Source: Melieria omissa (taxonomy: Eukaryota > Arthropoda > Insecta > Diptera > Ulidiidae). Taken from it: 64,000 bases of DNA. The notes below the pieces were generated by a model. The model worked only from the letters and a program-made list of their open reading frames with translations, searched no databases and had not been told where the DNA came from. Location of the stretch: contig OZ020268.1 in the NCBI GenBank assembly GCA_963971225.1, forward strand, positions 35,303,848-35,367,847, read 5' to 3'. The translations under genes and the position numbers were made by a program. Below are positions 35,901 through 45,628 of this stretch, piece by piece. Position 1 is the stretch's first letter. Each line of letters opens with the position of its first letter.

Positions 35901-38077
35901 TTAGTCCATATTTTTGCTCAAAAGTGGTTTATGTATTAAACTGTGTACTAGTGTAGATAGTTGTCAGTATTTCAATTCATTTAATTACATGAATTAGTTG
36001 AAAAAATGCAATAATTTCCTATAATAGGTTTCTGCAACAGAGCACATAGGAGTACTGTCAGTTTAGTAATACAACGCTGTTACGTTCTAACGTTAAACCG
36101 ATGACAGTAACTCGTAGTGACTATGTTATTGTTAATGGAATAGCTGGATCTTTGCGAGTACTTCGAGGGCTAGAGGTCACTAGTAATATAGACTTTGTGT
36201 TTGGTAGCGTACTGAGGATTTACGTAATAAAACAAAAGGCACCACACAGTCTCCAATGGACAATTAAGCGCATTTTTTGTTGACAATGTGGGAAAAATTC
36301 ATATTCGTCTCAACAATGTTTAGTACCGCAAACTTTATACAAAGATGGAAATTTATTGGAAAACTTTCTCGACATATGATTGTCTTCAATGCATATAAAT
36401 GTACATAGATTTAATATGTATATATATATTACTTGGAGGGGTTAGAGGGTTAGAGGAGGTTCCCTAAGTATGTCATCAAGTTGCTGCTGAACTTTGCTAG
36501 GAACACCTGCATTCTCACCGATCACTTTTACAGCGAAATGCAACACTAAGTAGCTCCAACTGGGGACCCAGTAGGGTCTATGCGTGGCCTAACTACTTGG
36601 CCAGCTTATCTAACTTAACTGAATATGTATGATATGTACAATGTAAATTACGATACGATTGAACGCGTCAAGTAATCTCTGTCTTGATTCATTGCCTACG
36701 CAGTGCCAATTGCCAAGCAGTGCACAAACTATTGGACCAGAAGTCGCAAGTATAAAACCCTGTCCAGATTTGCAATGACCATAAATAGCGAAGAGCATTT
36801 GTGTGCATAAATAGAGCACATTTTCTCGACTCACCTGCGATGGCTGCGAAGTGTCGATATCGTTGAGTGGCAACTGTTTGTACGCGGTGTACGGCAAAGT
36901 CTTGGCTTGGGCTGCTGTTGGCGATTGCGGTGATTGCGCTGCTGATATCGGTGTGGTCGATGTTGATGGCGATGCCGTCGACATGGGAGTCTGTGGTGTT
37001 GTTGTTGTGCTCATTTTCGGACTCGAGCCACCAGCTGGCGCGAGTGCAACGGACTCTGTGCAATAAAGCCGCAATTGAGTTCACAAACAATGCAAGTAGT
37101 TTTCCGATCGGATTTCAAGTTCAACACTCACCTGGTTTCGGCGGCAGTTCGGGCGGTGGGCGATTGCGGAAGATGGCGCTGTTCTCGGGTATGTTTTGAT
37201 ATTTTGGCTGTGGTTTGGGTGGCGGCGCTGGAGCCACTGTTACGATTTGTACTCTGGGATAGTGTAATTGACTGTCGGGCAGCAGGACAGGGTGGTGATG
37301 CGAGTGTGGCTGGAGTGGCGTTTGAGATTCGTTCGTGTCGAGGCTGGGTGTATCCTGCGCGTAACCGTTTAGGCCGAAAAATTTTGATTTGGCATCGTTG
37401 AGAGCCGCTTTCACTGCCGCTATACTCTGGCTGGCTTCGTTCAATTCCGATTGCGAATGTTGACTAAGCGGTCTTTGTGCTGGACTTGCGTTCATAGCTG
37501 CTGTTGGTTGTTTTGCTGTTGTTAGTGTTGTTGCTACAGCTGTGGCTGCGTTCGCGGCTGCGGCTGCGGCTGCGGCTGCGTCTGTTGCTGTCGTCGTTGC
37601 AGTTGATATATTTTGCGCTGCTGGTAGTTGTGTTGGTAGCCGCTGTGCTGGTGCTGGTGATGTGTGGTATTGCGGCGGCGTTGTGTTGGTTGCTGCTTTG
37701 TACTCGTACGGAGCTTGTGTGGAGTTCGAATGCACCTGACTCGCTGTCGGTAAACGGTTTGGATTCAAGCTTCGATTGCTACTCGGAAGTAATTGTGACG
37801 GCTCGGCGCGTTGTTGCTGCTGTTTGTTGTTGTCATTAAACATAAATGATATGTCGGTGTAGATTGGGGAGCGTGTTGCTCCATTTGCTGCTGGTGCTAC
37901 TGCTGTTGTTGTTGGCAATAATGACGATGAAGATGGTGATGACGATGATGGCGATGATGATGATGCGGCCGGTGCAAATGTTGTGGCCGATTTTGCAATG
38001 GGTGTGCTCGTGTGAATGTTTGTTGGGGTTTTAAGATTGTCGTAGACACTGATTGGTCTGTCGTCATACACTTCCAT
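29998..38077 (-). CDS. Sarcospan-like four-pass membrane protein with long disordered N-terminus
   Basis: Six coding exons, 38077-37132, 37055-36835, 31567-31441, 30863-30649, 30584-30226 and 30166-29998, give 2,037 nt in frame, or 678 residues. Residues 1 to about 390 are low-complexity: Ser/Pro runs, QQQQ, a nine-Ala tract, and Pro-rich ends such as APAPPPKPQPK and PPPELPPKPG. The C-terminal third has four hydrophobic segments: WLLILEIIVGILISFLSIWIF, the LLLTGILGLVLV helix, YLLALLTVLLCCVALICA and ILGISIALNSLGLLVSLIY. Its signatures match vertebrate sarcospan: VQDNPYWSGL (compare VRDTPFWAGI), CxC in the large loop, and EYRDLSCNEVNG. Sarcospan is part of the dystrophin-glycoprotein complex of muscle membrane. 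The splice at 30863 (CTGCAG) joins exon 3 in frame. An alternative acceptor at about 30875 (ATTAAG) also stays in frame, and the ATG at 30873 could start a short form. The long N-terminus is absent from vertebrate sarcospan. Confidence 0.82.
31568..32800. other. Intronic spacer of the sarcospan-like gene
   Basis: A/T-rich sequence with homopolymer runs and no recognisable gene or transposon. TTTATT signals at about 32775-32790 may serve the candidate small gene that follows. Confidence 0.3.
32862..33235 (-). CDS. Candidate small cysteine-containing protein gene inside an intron
   Basis: A minus-strand frame of about 103 codons from ATG 33170 (open further upstream to about 33226) ends at 32862. 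It holds an internal duplication (KKTIGFDPMKIMV / KKNVDCEPMKLLR) and six or seven Cys, ending FCCYNQARKRLQFELCQ. On the same strand a TATAAA (33356-33351) lies about 120 nt upstream. AATAAA sits about 75 nt after the stop. A second frame begins with ATG near 33249 and a hydrophobic start (MEILAVF...VALLAIRFLV); it could be a signal peptide joined by a splice or displaced by a frameshift. The pattern suggests a small secreted product, such as a seminal or immune peptide. No family was recognised, and a chance ORF or pseudogene is possible. Confidence 0.35.
33360..33850. other. Intronic spacer
   Basis: Mostly A/T-rich and unassigned. The part at about 33690-33825 begins near GGGGGCAAGAC and ends near CCGCCCCTAC, which may be a decayed hAT-type MITE; this is not certain. 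Confidence 0.25.
33855..34190 (-). mobile_element. tRNA-derived SINE, copy 1 (minus strand)
   Basis: Read on the minus strand, the head starts at about 34185 and contains an A-box-like TAGTCCAGTGGGTAGCGCGC. A perfect B box GGTTCGATTCC follows 30-40 nt later. A body (CTCGTCTACTTCTATCGCTA ... GCAAAACCTCCAAGTGTGAA) is shared with 42385-42603. The tail (CGTTCGGATTCGGC, then TTAAACTGTAGGTCC) differs from that copy. The exact 3' limit is uncertain. Confidence 0.8.
34195..34480 (+). repeat. Diverged single unit of the Helitron-borne ~265-bp repeat
   Basis: Phrases such as GCATTGGACGAAGGGGCATG, GGAATTATAAGTC and CGACTGGTAAAA follow the order seen in 11850-12945. The unit is heavily mutated and has no recognised element ends. 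Confidence 0.5.
34630..35525 (+). mobile_element. Deleted mariner-like element, second subfamily
   Basis: The ends share GTGGTCCA and TTTGGAATTT in inverted orientation (about 34633 and 35485-35520). The plus strand encodes the N-terminal half (RSRTVRTAENIAFLAENM, then SLMRILHKVLGMKAYKIQLVQEL) to about 35150. It then skips to the C-terminal tail (MDFFLWGAVKDKYY...YCKASLGSHTNDIVFHS, to 35420) with frame breaks, so the catalytic core is lost. It is related to the element at 23711-24301 but has different termini. Confidence 0.82.
35526..36430. other. Intronic spacer containing a direct repeat
   Basis: A segment at about 35555-35745 (GAAGTTCTGTTTCTGAAGTGCAG ... AATTAGTTGAA) is repeated at about 35816-36003 at roughly 85% identity, a tandem duplication of about 260 bp period. 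No gene was recognised. Confidence 0.5.
36430..36615 (+). mobile_element. 3' fragment of a second SINE-like family
   Basis: ATCACTTTTAC, CAACACTAAG.AGCTC and GGGACCCA(G/A)(T/C)AGGGTCTA match 48405-48605 in order. The tRNA-like head is not present here, so this is a truncated or recombined copy just 3' of coding exon 2 in the sarcospan-like intron. Confidence 0.55.
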
Positions 38078-38126
38078 TGTGCGGTAGAATTGGCTGAGGG
38101 GAGGCTTGCACGTTCTCGCTTCGCAT
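38064..38126 (-). promoter_or_regulatory. uORF overlapping the sarcospan-like start codon
   Basis: An upstream ATG at 38126 opens a 20-codon frame (MRSENVQASPQPILPHNGSV) that ends at TGA 38066-38064, beyond the main ATG at 38077, in another frame. Its context (TTCAATGC) is weak while the main start (CACAATGG) is strong. Leaky scanning is therefore expected, and the arrangement would lower translation of the main frame. Confidence 0.55.
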
Positions 38127-38440
38127 TGAAACTTGTGTGCTTTTCTGCTTTCAATGAGTTGAGCTCACTTCACTTGCCGCACGCTGATTGACTTCGTAAC
38201 TTGTTCGTGACTGCGTCTAATGGTAAAAGCTGCAACGAGGAGAGCGAGAATAGAATTACACATACATATCTAGAAAATATTTTAGCTGTAAGTACGCACC
38301 AATAGACGAAATAGTTGTGCGGCGTGGGATATAAAAGTATTTTATGGCGTTTTATTTTGGCACTGTTTCGCTGTTTGCCATATTTTTGGCAAAACATATT
38401 GCAGTGTTTCCACTTAACAATTAAACGAAATAAAGCCAAC
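38127..38440 (-). promoter_or_regulatory. 5' UTR of the sarcospan-like gene with a splice acceptor
   Basis: On the minus strand a polypyrimidine tract and acceptor TCCTCGTTGCAG end near 38230, about 155 nt before the start codon. The transcript therefore probably begins with a non-coding exon further right in the window. No promoter could be pinned down. Confidence 0.4.
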
Positions 38441-38633
38441 TGATTTTTTCAAGAATTCCTTGTTGAGCAAAAAATCAAATGAAATTGTTGCTGTTTATTG
38501 AGGCAAATGAAAACAATGAAATTGAAATTGAAATTTGATGTTTGCTGTTTTTTGTTTTCAAAAATGTGGTTTGCTTTTTTGAATTTCAGGCGCCAGCATA
38601 TTTGTATCATGCGTACGTAGTAGTTCACATATG

Positions 38634-38866
38634 GGCAAGCGAATTCATACCAGGTGATAGCGTAAGGACAGCAACAAAATTTCAATGTATTTTGTTTTTG
38701 TTTTCTGGGTTTAGATTGTCAAAATCAGCCAATCAAAACAAAGCTTACCTTTTCATTTTAAACTGTCAAAGTTTTACACAGGCACTTTGACAATCTAGAC
38801 CTTTTCCACCACAAAAAAAATCAATTCGCCTCATTTAACGCTATCACCTGGTATGAATTCGCCTTG
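38634..38866. mobile_element. MITE with ~25-bp inverted ends
   Basis: CGAATTCATACCAGGTGATA near 38640 is mirrored by TATCACCTGGTATGAATTCG near 38842-38863. An inner inverted pair (TAGATTGTCAAA / TTTGACAATCTA) is also present. The mirror extends outward into CATATG on both sides. No coding capacity. The right end merges directly into the adjacent satellite. Confidence 0.75.
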
Positions 38867-39850
38867 CATATGGGTGTGTATTTATAAAAATGGGCAAATT
38901 CAAAACATTATAAAATTTCCATTAACGCAGCGAGTAATTTTACTTGTTGGAAACTTTGTCCAAATTCAAAACATTATAAAATTTCCATTAACCCAGTGAG
39001 CATTTTTACTTGTTGGAAATATGGTCCGATCGACGAAAACGTTGAATCCGTTAAATCTTAATTTAAATGACAGGAATGTCATCAACGAGTCCCTTACAGA
39101 CGTCTTTGCCCTTGAGCTGCCTTACCGACATATGGGTGTCGGTATGAAAGAAAATGCGTATTTATAAAAATGAACAAATTCAAAACATTAAAAAATGTCC
39201 ATTAACCCAGCGAGCAATTTTGCTTGTTGGAAACATTGTCCGATCGACGAAAACGTTGAATCCGTTAAATCTGTATTTAAATGCCAGTAATGGCATCAAC
39301 GAATTCCTTACAGACGTATTTGACCTTCAGCTGCCTTACCGACATATGGGTGTCGGTATGAAGGAAAATGCGTATTTATAAAAATGAACAAATTCAAAAC
39401 ATTATAAATTTTCCATTAACCCTGCAAGCAATTTTACTTGTTGGAAACATTTTGCGATCGACGAAAACGTTGAATCCGTTAAATCTTTATTTAAATGACA
39501 GGAATGTCATCGACGAGTCCCTTACAGACGTCTTTGACTTTGAGCTGCCTTACCGACATATGGGTGTCGGTATGAAAGAAAATGCGTATTTATAAAAATG
39601 AACAAATTCAAAATATTATAAAATTTCCATTAACCCAGTGAGCATTTTTACTTGTTGGAAACATTGTCCAAATTCAAAACATTACAAAAATTCCATTAAC
39701 CCAGCGAGCAATTTTTCTTGCTGGAAATATTGTCCGAATTGTAACGTTGAATCCGTTAAATCTTCATTAAATGCCAGGAATTCGATCGACGAATGCCCCT
39801 ATAAACGTCTTTGACCTTGAGCTGTTTCCGTTGACGAATCCCTGGTAGGA
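38867..39850 (+). repeat. ~214-bp satellite array
   Basis: Units starting near 38961, 39174 and 39388 repeat every ~214 bp. They are flanked by extra ~70-bp partial units (38885-38960, 39604-39670, 39671-39840). Each full unit contains TTCCATTAACCCAGCGAGCA, CGATCGACGAAAACGTTGAA and the hairpin CCGACATATGGGTGTCGG. Two units contain 75-codon open frames, but the period is not a multiple of three, so they are unlikely to be protein-coding. Confidence 0.9.
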
Positions 39851-41320
39851 ACCTATGAAGCATGGAAGCATCGCTCTACTTCTAAGAATTGCCGTACAAC
39901 TCACAAGATTCGAAAGAGTACTTTGAAACCCGATTCTAACCAGCTTTGAATATTGTAATATAATCTTCCATCTTCCAATAATTTAATATAATCTTCCATT
40001 ATATTCACTGAACATTATTTTCACTGATTGTAGTATCCGAACATTCAATCTGAATTGAATTGTTTACGAACAATTAAAACAAATGTTTATCGGTTTTATT
40101 AGCAAATCTCATGTTTACTTTTTGTGTTATACATAGTTTGAGTTTGAGGTGTGAAATGCCTAAAGGGGTTTAATTAAAAAATGTTAAAATACTTAGACAA
40201 TGTCAATATTACACAAAAAAATATGTACACATATTGTAAACTGGATTTTTGCAATAATAATTAATAATTTTCAGGTTTTAATAATAACTTGAACAAGCTT
40301 TATTCTACTTTATTCACACATAAATACATTTTTATATAAAAAATTTTAACAATATTGTCGACCGAATTTCGGCAACTTTGTTGCGTGCGCCAATGATTGC
40401 GTCCCAAATTATCGCCAATTGAACCGATTGTGCACAAACAGCCGCCGCGCTTTGTAAACATTATCTAATTGTTTATTTCGGCATCGCAGCACAGATTGTA
40501 TCTATGTACATAGATGTAGATAATGCCATGTGCAGCTAGTCGGTTGAATCGTGCAGAGATACACATGAAGTGTGCTTGCCGCAAAACAAAAAAGCCAACA
40601 GCGACGCGCCGTTCGTCGCGCTAAATTTAAATGGGGCAACTTTTGCCATTTACATTGGATGCGTAAAAAGTTGTATGAATAAAAAAAGTTAGATTTTAAT
40701 TTTAGAAACAGGAAGAATTTGAGAACGTTTCAGTGACAGAAAGTGCGACACAAGTGTGGGTCATAGTGAAAAGACTTTCAGTGGCCTTTGTCGCGTTTCT
40801 TTTGGCGGCAAAATATTTTTTTTATTTAACGTTTATGAAAACTCAGTGTCAGTGTACCGGGTAAAGTGTTTGATGAATATTTTGATTACTTGAAATGATT
40901 GATTGGAAATATACTCTTCAAATGGCCATTTGTGTCTCGTGCTCTTGAGCTACGTCAGAATTTTATGAAAGTTTATTTACGCACAAGCTCTGTTCAAGTA
41001 ATGCGTTTCATTTTGGCTGTTGTGCTCAGTATTCAAATGGTTATTTGTTTACATAATTGAAACATTTGGTTTTTGAACTTTGGCCATGAAATTATGTACT
41101 TTGCTTATGAACAGTTGTACTTTCGAGGGCAAAAGGAACAATAAAGCTATACATAAAATACATGTTTAACATTTAGAAGATTTTTGAATCTTAACATTGG
41201 CACATAAGTAGTTACAATTAGATCTCAATTAATGTTAACAAATTTAAAATTTTTAATAGGATGTTGAATATTAAAATACATAAAATTTTAAGAGTTATAA
41301 AGATAATTTTTGTAACAAAG
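39851..41320. other. Non-coding stretch; G/C-richer block at 40.37-40.80 kb
   Basis: The block at 40370-40800 contains GCGACGCGCCGTTCGTCGCG and A/G-rich leader-like sequence (GTGCGACACAAGTGTGGGTC). It may be an upstream promoter or non-coding exon, strand uncertain. No coding sequence was recognised. Confidence 0.25.
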
Positions 41321-41323
41321 ATA

Positions 41324-41585
41324 CCGTAGGAACACAATTGGAGCGTATGAGCGTATTTACGTTCGACGTATTGCGTTGTCAAATTAAATTTCATATCTTT
41401 CTATGAAAGCGCACACAATTGACGACGCAAGCGTATGAGCGTAAAAACGTCGTACGTTCACTTAGATCTATTTCTATTTTTTACGCCGCGTATGGGCAAG
41501 GCAACGTCTGAACGTATTTCGACAGCGTATTTACGCCGTACGTCGTGCGCCCATACGTCCATACGCTCCAATTGTGTTCCTACGG
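41324..41585. mobile_element. 262-bp MITE with perfect 26-bp inverted ends
   Basis: The left end CCGTAGGAACACAATTGGAG (continuing CGTATG) is matched exactly by the reverse complement at the right end. ATA flanks both sides (41321-41323, 41586-41588). The inside is packed with CGTATGAGCGTA, GCGTATTTACG and CGTACG variants, likely transposase-binding repeats. The perfect ends suggest recent activity. The superfamily is unknown. Confidence 0.85.
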
Positions 41586-41917
41586 ATAAAAAGTTTTTCA
41601 CAGATGCTTAAAATTACAGATTCGATGGGTATCGAGAAGCATAAGTTCTTGAGAATTGTCTTGTTCTTGTTCAAATGTAATTGTTGTTGTTGTTGTTTAA
41701 TTGTATGTGTAAGGCATGTGACGTATCATTAATACGACTCAACTCGATGATAAGAGAAATGCTTGGGTTTTTCTTTTACAATTTTATGCTCTTTGTTATA
41801 GATGAACACAAAGTTGGTCAGTGACAATCGTAAGTAAAACGACTTTTTATCATAACTAATTGCATATATGCTCACAAAGTAAATAGTAGACATAGTATGC
41901 TGTATTAACTGAAGACT

Positions 41918-42374
41918 GGGAAGCCGCTAGGGTCTCCCGTCGAGACTGATAGGTAAACTTTTGAAGTTGTCAAGGAATTCGTCTACCTTGGCATCGCCAC
42001 AAACAGCACCAATGATATCAGTGTGGAAATAAACCGAAGAATTACTCTTACGAATAGATGCTACTACGGTCTCGGTTGGCAATTGAGCAGCAAAGGTCTC
42101 TTTCTACTGACAAAATTGGCGCTCTATAAGACGCTCATTCTGTTCAAAGACATGGACGTAGCACAGCGAATTTACATACAACGGTTAAGCTGTCACTCGT
42201 ATAGACGATAAAGCGGCGACAAAAAGTGTTTCGATGGGTAGTTTGGAGTCGACGGCGAAGAGGCCGTCAGTGGAAGGACCAATCATATCTTGGTGTGACC
42301 CACAGGAGAAGGACCGCGAAAAGCAGAGGCGCTCGGAGATGGCTGCGGCAGGCCGTAATACAGTCACAGGTTGG
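41918..42374 (+). mobile_element. Non-LTR retrotransposon RT remnant
   Basis: Reading frames from about 41960 carry VVKEFVYLGI, NSTNDISVEINRRI and NRCYYGLGWQLSSK, the end of a jockey/RTE-like reverse transcriptase ORF. This is followed by YKTLILF and KRIKIQRL-like sequence after an internal deletion. It is heavily decayed. The SINE at 42385 is inserted in or next to its 3' part. Confidence 0.7.
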
Positions 42375-42384
42375 TATGGCCAGT

Positions 42385-42603
42385 TGCCGGCTTCCATAGT
42401 CCAGTGGGTATCGCACTGGCTTCTTATACCGAGGCCCTAGGTTTGAGTCCTAGCTCGGGCTGGTGAAAAACTCGTCTACTTCTATCGCTATTCACATGAA
42501 GCAGATGAGAGTTACAAGAATCGCACAAGTGGTAGGCAGTGGCAAAACCTCCAAGTGTGAAAGGAAACATTGCCAGAAACAATCACTACAACCTAACCTA
42601 ACT
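42385..42603 (+). mobile_element. tRNA-derived SINE, copy 2, with target duplication and CCTAA tail
   Basis: A 219-bp copy is flanked by exact TATGGCCAGT (42375-42384, 42604-42613). The head (about 42386-42458) resembles a tRNA, with A-box-like TAGTCCAGTGGGTATCGCAC and B box GGTTTGAGTCC. The body matches 33855-34190. The tail is CAACCTAACCTAACT, the same repeat that ends the LINE at 22377-23438, which suggests that LINE family supplied the retrotransposition machinery. Confidence 0.88.
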
Positions 42604-42613
42604 TATGGCCAGT

Positions 42614-45600
42614 CAAAATTAGTAAGTAATCACAATTGTGACTTTGTACTTCTTTAATAAACAAATTACTAATTTTAATTACAAAGTGTAAGTCGCCGAT
42701 CTCAACAAACGGGGGATCTGGATGGTAAACCTAATTCGAGTATGCTGAATCCAACGGTTCTAGTTGTTTTTCAAAGTTAGATTGCGTTTTCGAGTAATTT
42801 TAAATTAAAGTTTGGAGTTTTTAGTGTCCCAAGAGGAAACAATTTACCATTCATTCAATGTAAATCGATGGAAAACTTGGAAAATATATTCGAAAAATGA
42901 CATTTGAAAAAAATAAATTCAAAATTTGTATCAATTAAAAGGGATATTTTATAGATTTATGGCCAAAAATCGAGTTTTAAAATTATTCAAATTCGTAAAA
43001 TCATACAAACAGGTGCGGATGCATGAAATATTATTCGTGAGAAAGTGTATTGAACTATTTTCAGAGTTTTGAATTACATTTGACCCAATTAGAATCATTT
43101 GTATTTTGTTATACTTCCAAGTATATAAACAATTTTCTACCCTGCCAAAGTTATGGTTACGCCCCTGAACATGGTAAAAATAGTCTCTGATACAATATCA
43201 TCTTACCTTATTTTTTCTATACATTTTATATTAGTTCTCTTGTTACTACAAACTGCTACGCTAGCTGCATTCAGATTGACTTGCAACATTTAACGTCAGC
43301 TCTGTTGTGTTTTGTTTAAAATTGTCTCCCTAATGGCGCAATCATGCTCGACAATTTCAAGATCAAATTTTATTGGGCAAACACAAACAACAGCTGACAA
43401 TGACCAAACCACTGATCGTTGTGGGCGTACAAATTGGTGGCGACTATTGGCTATTTAAGCAATCAGCCGTCTTCGCGCAGCTGTAGAGCACAATGGTTGC
43501 TCCATACTTGGCCAGCAGACAAACAGTCAAATAAATAAATAATCGGTGGACAAATACCCGCCCAGGCGGCAATTCAAATGACAGAATGAATGAAGAAGAG
43601 AAGAAAGTAAAACCGACAACTGGCAACTGACATTTGCAATAATGTGATGGCCATCAAAAGTTGATGGCTGGGGCATTGTTTTGCCTGGCGGAAGTCAATC
43701 ATAAAATAAATTTTTCAATTTCTGACATAAAATGTGTGCGCTTATGGTAGTCGTATTTTAAACGTGCGCATACCGCTGCGCTGTAGTCATAGTTGTTGTT
43801 GTTACTATTATGTGTTTTTGTGGGTTCGGTCGTTGCGCTGCGTTGTGCATGCGCCAGCGCAACATGACGCTGCCAGCCGTTGCCATGATGGCATTTTTGC
43901 TGCACTGCAGCATACTTTAAGCGCGTTGCTATTGCCTATGTTGTTGTTGTTTTTGTTTTAGTTATTGTGTGTCTGGCTTGCGTACATAGCGCGCCTACAC
44001 GCAAATGCAATTTGGGTTTCGTTTTAGGCTCGACGACCACAACCGGACTTCAAACTGAAATCGCCGAAAGCGGCTGGAAAAAAGCTGCAAAACCGCACAC
44101 AAAACATGACCAGAAGTCGTTCTCTTTTTGTGTGTGTGGATTTTCAACGCATACTTCCCACTAATGTCTATTGTGTTGACGACTATGCTTTGCGCTGAAA
44201 AGTAAAAATGCTAAGCAAACAAACGCGCCAAAGACAACAACGTATCTATCGCTCTTCAAATCGAAATAATGACGGCATACATAGACATCTGCGCTGTCGC
44301 CCACTAAAATCAATGGTGCAGTTGAGTGAGCTCGGTTGGTTTTGGCATAACAATTCTGTTAGTAGCACAATTGTACGAGAGTATTCTTCTGAAAGAGGGA
44401 TTCAGGCCTATTTGTACTTTTTACTTGAGCAGCGCTTCGAGCTGGCAATGCCGTTGCCGCAAAAATGCCTTCATTCACGCTACGTACTCTCCATTCGCTC
44501 TCTCCATTTGCTCTGTTAACGTGTTTGTTATACTGAAAAAGCTTAGTAATAAATCTTGTAAATTCTTTTGGAGCATTTCTCGTTCCCGCGTTTGAAACTC
44601 TCGCGCCATGTCTGCGGTTGGCGATCGTTGATCGCATCAAGTGCGCCGGGCCAAGTGTGGGTATTGTGGGCTTGGATGCTAATGGCGCTTTGTGCTAAAT
44701 TCCAGCACTTTTTTACTTCCAGCTTTCAAGGTGTTTGCGGCATTTCAAATTCTCTGCCGCCCGCTGTTTACATGGCGCTATGTGGCATAACAAAATTTTG
44801 GTGCTGTTCTTTCTCTCTCGCTCATTGCTGCTGTTCAGATTTTTTTCAACGCTACTATCCGTAAAATGTTTACCTAGTCTGGTTGTTTTGTTCTATTCAT
44901 AGGTTCAGCCAGTCGAATTGACGTTGATAAAAAATATAAAAAAACTGCAATGAAACACGTTCATTTCAATTTGGCGTTTTCAATGTTTAAGCCTGGTTTT
45001 GAATTCCGCGAAATGAGCTTAATTGCTAAAGTTTATGAATCATAGGCAACTTGTATCGATATATTGTTGTGAGCAGATATGAGCTCATAGTTGTTAATTT
45101 ATTTGTTAACCGTTTCACGACCATAGGTACCAAGTGTTTCATAAGAATTGACTAATTTTTTTGAAATATTGAAAATAGGACGTTGAAAATTTCATATAAT
45201 TTTATATATATGTGGTCTTAATAAGGGAGTGGAAAGAGTGAATAATTGACTATATGCAAAATGTGAATTTGATGCTTTGATGTGACACTTTTGATACATT
45301 CTATTTATTTTGTATTTAGATATTTTTTAACTCAAGTCAACAAGTGTTTGCGGATCATGTGTGGAATATGTCGGCCAAAAACAATACGAAGTGAGGAGCG
45401 AAATGAAATGATGAGTAAATAACTTTTCTTCGAGCAGTTAAAGCGAAGAAACTAGCAGTGAAAAGAGCACACGTTACGAAATATACCTTGACTAGAATTC
45501 CCAAAGGTGTAGAAGTCACGCACGACCGAAAAATACCTGAGGAAGTTGATTCTACGCCGAACTAACGTATGGGAAATAAAATATGGACACAAACCTTTAT

Positions 45601-45628
45601 GTCCACAGAATTTGTATCTTTCAAAATA
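42614..45628. other. Non-coding stretch
   Basis: No gene was recognised in 3 kb. A MITE-like end TTACGCCCCTGA lies at about 43154. The interval 43.25-44.9 kb is G/C-richer with TTGTTG runs and could include upstream exon or regulatory sequence. Open frames of up to 103 codons show no family pattern. Confidence 0.25.

Noticed and set aside
37504..38034. Plus-strand frames rich in Leu, Val and Ala opposite the sarcospan-like first exon
   Set aside because: They are the antisense image of the Ser/Thr/Ala/Pro-rich coding exon.
39154..39595. Two similar 75-codon reading frames
   Set aside because: They are consecutive units of the 214-bp satellite; the period is not a multiple of three and other units are not open.
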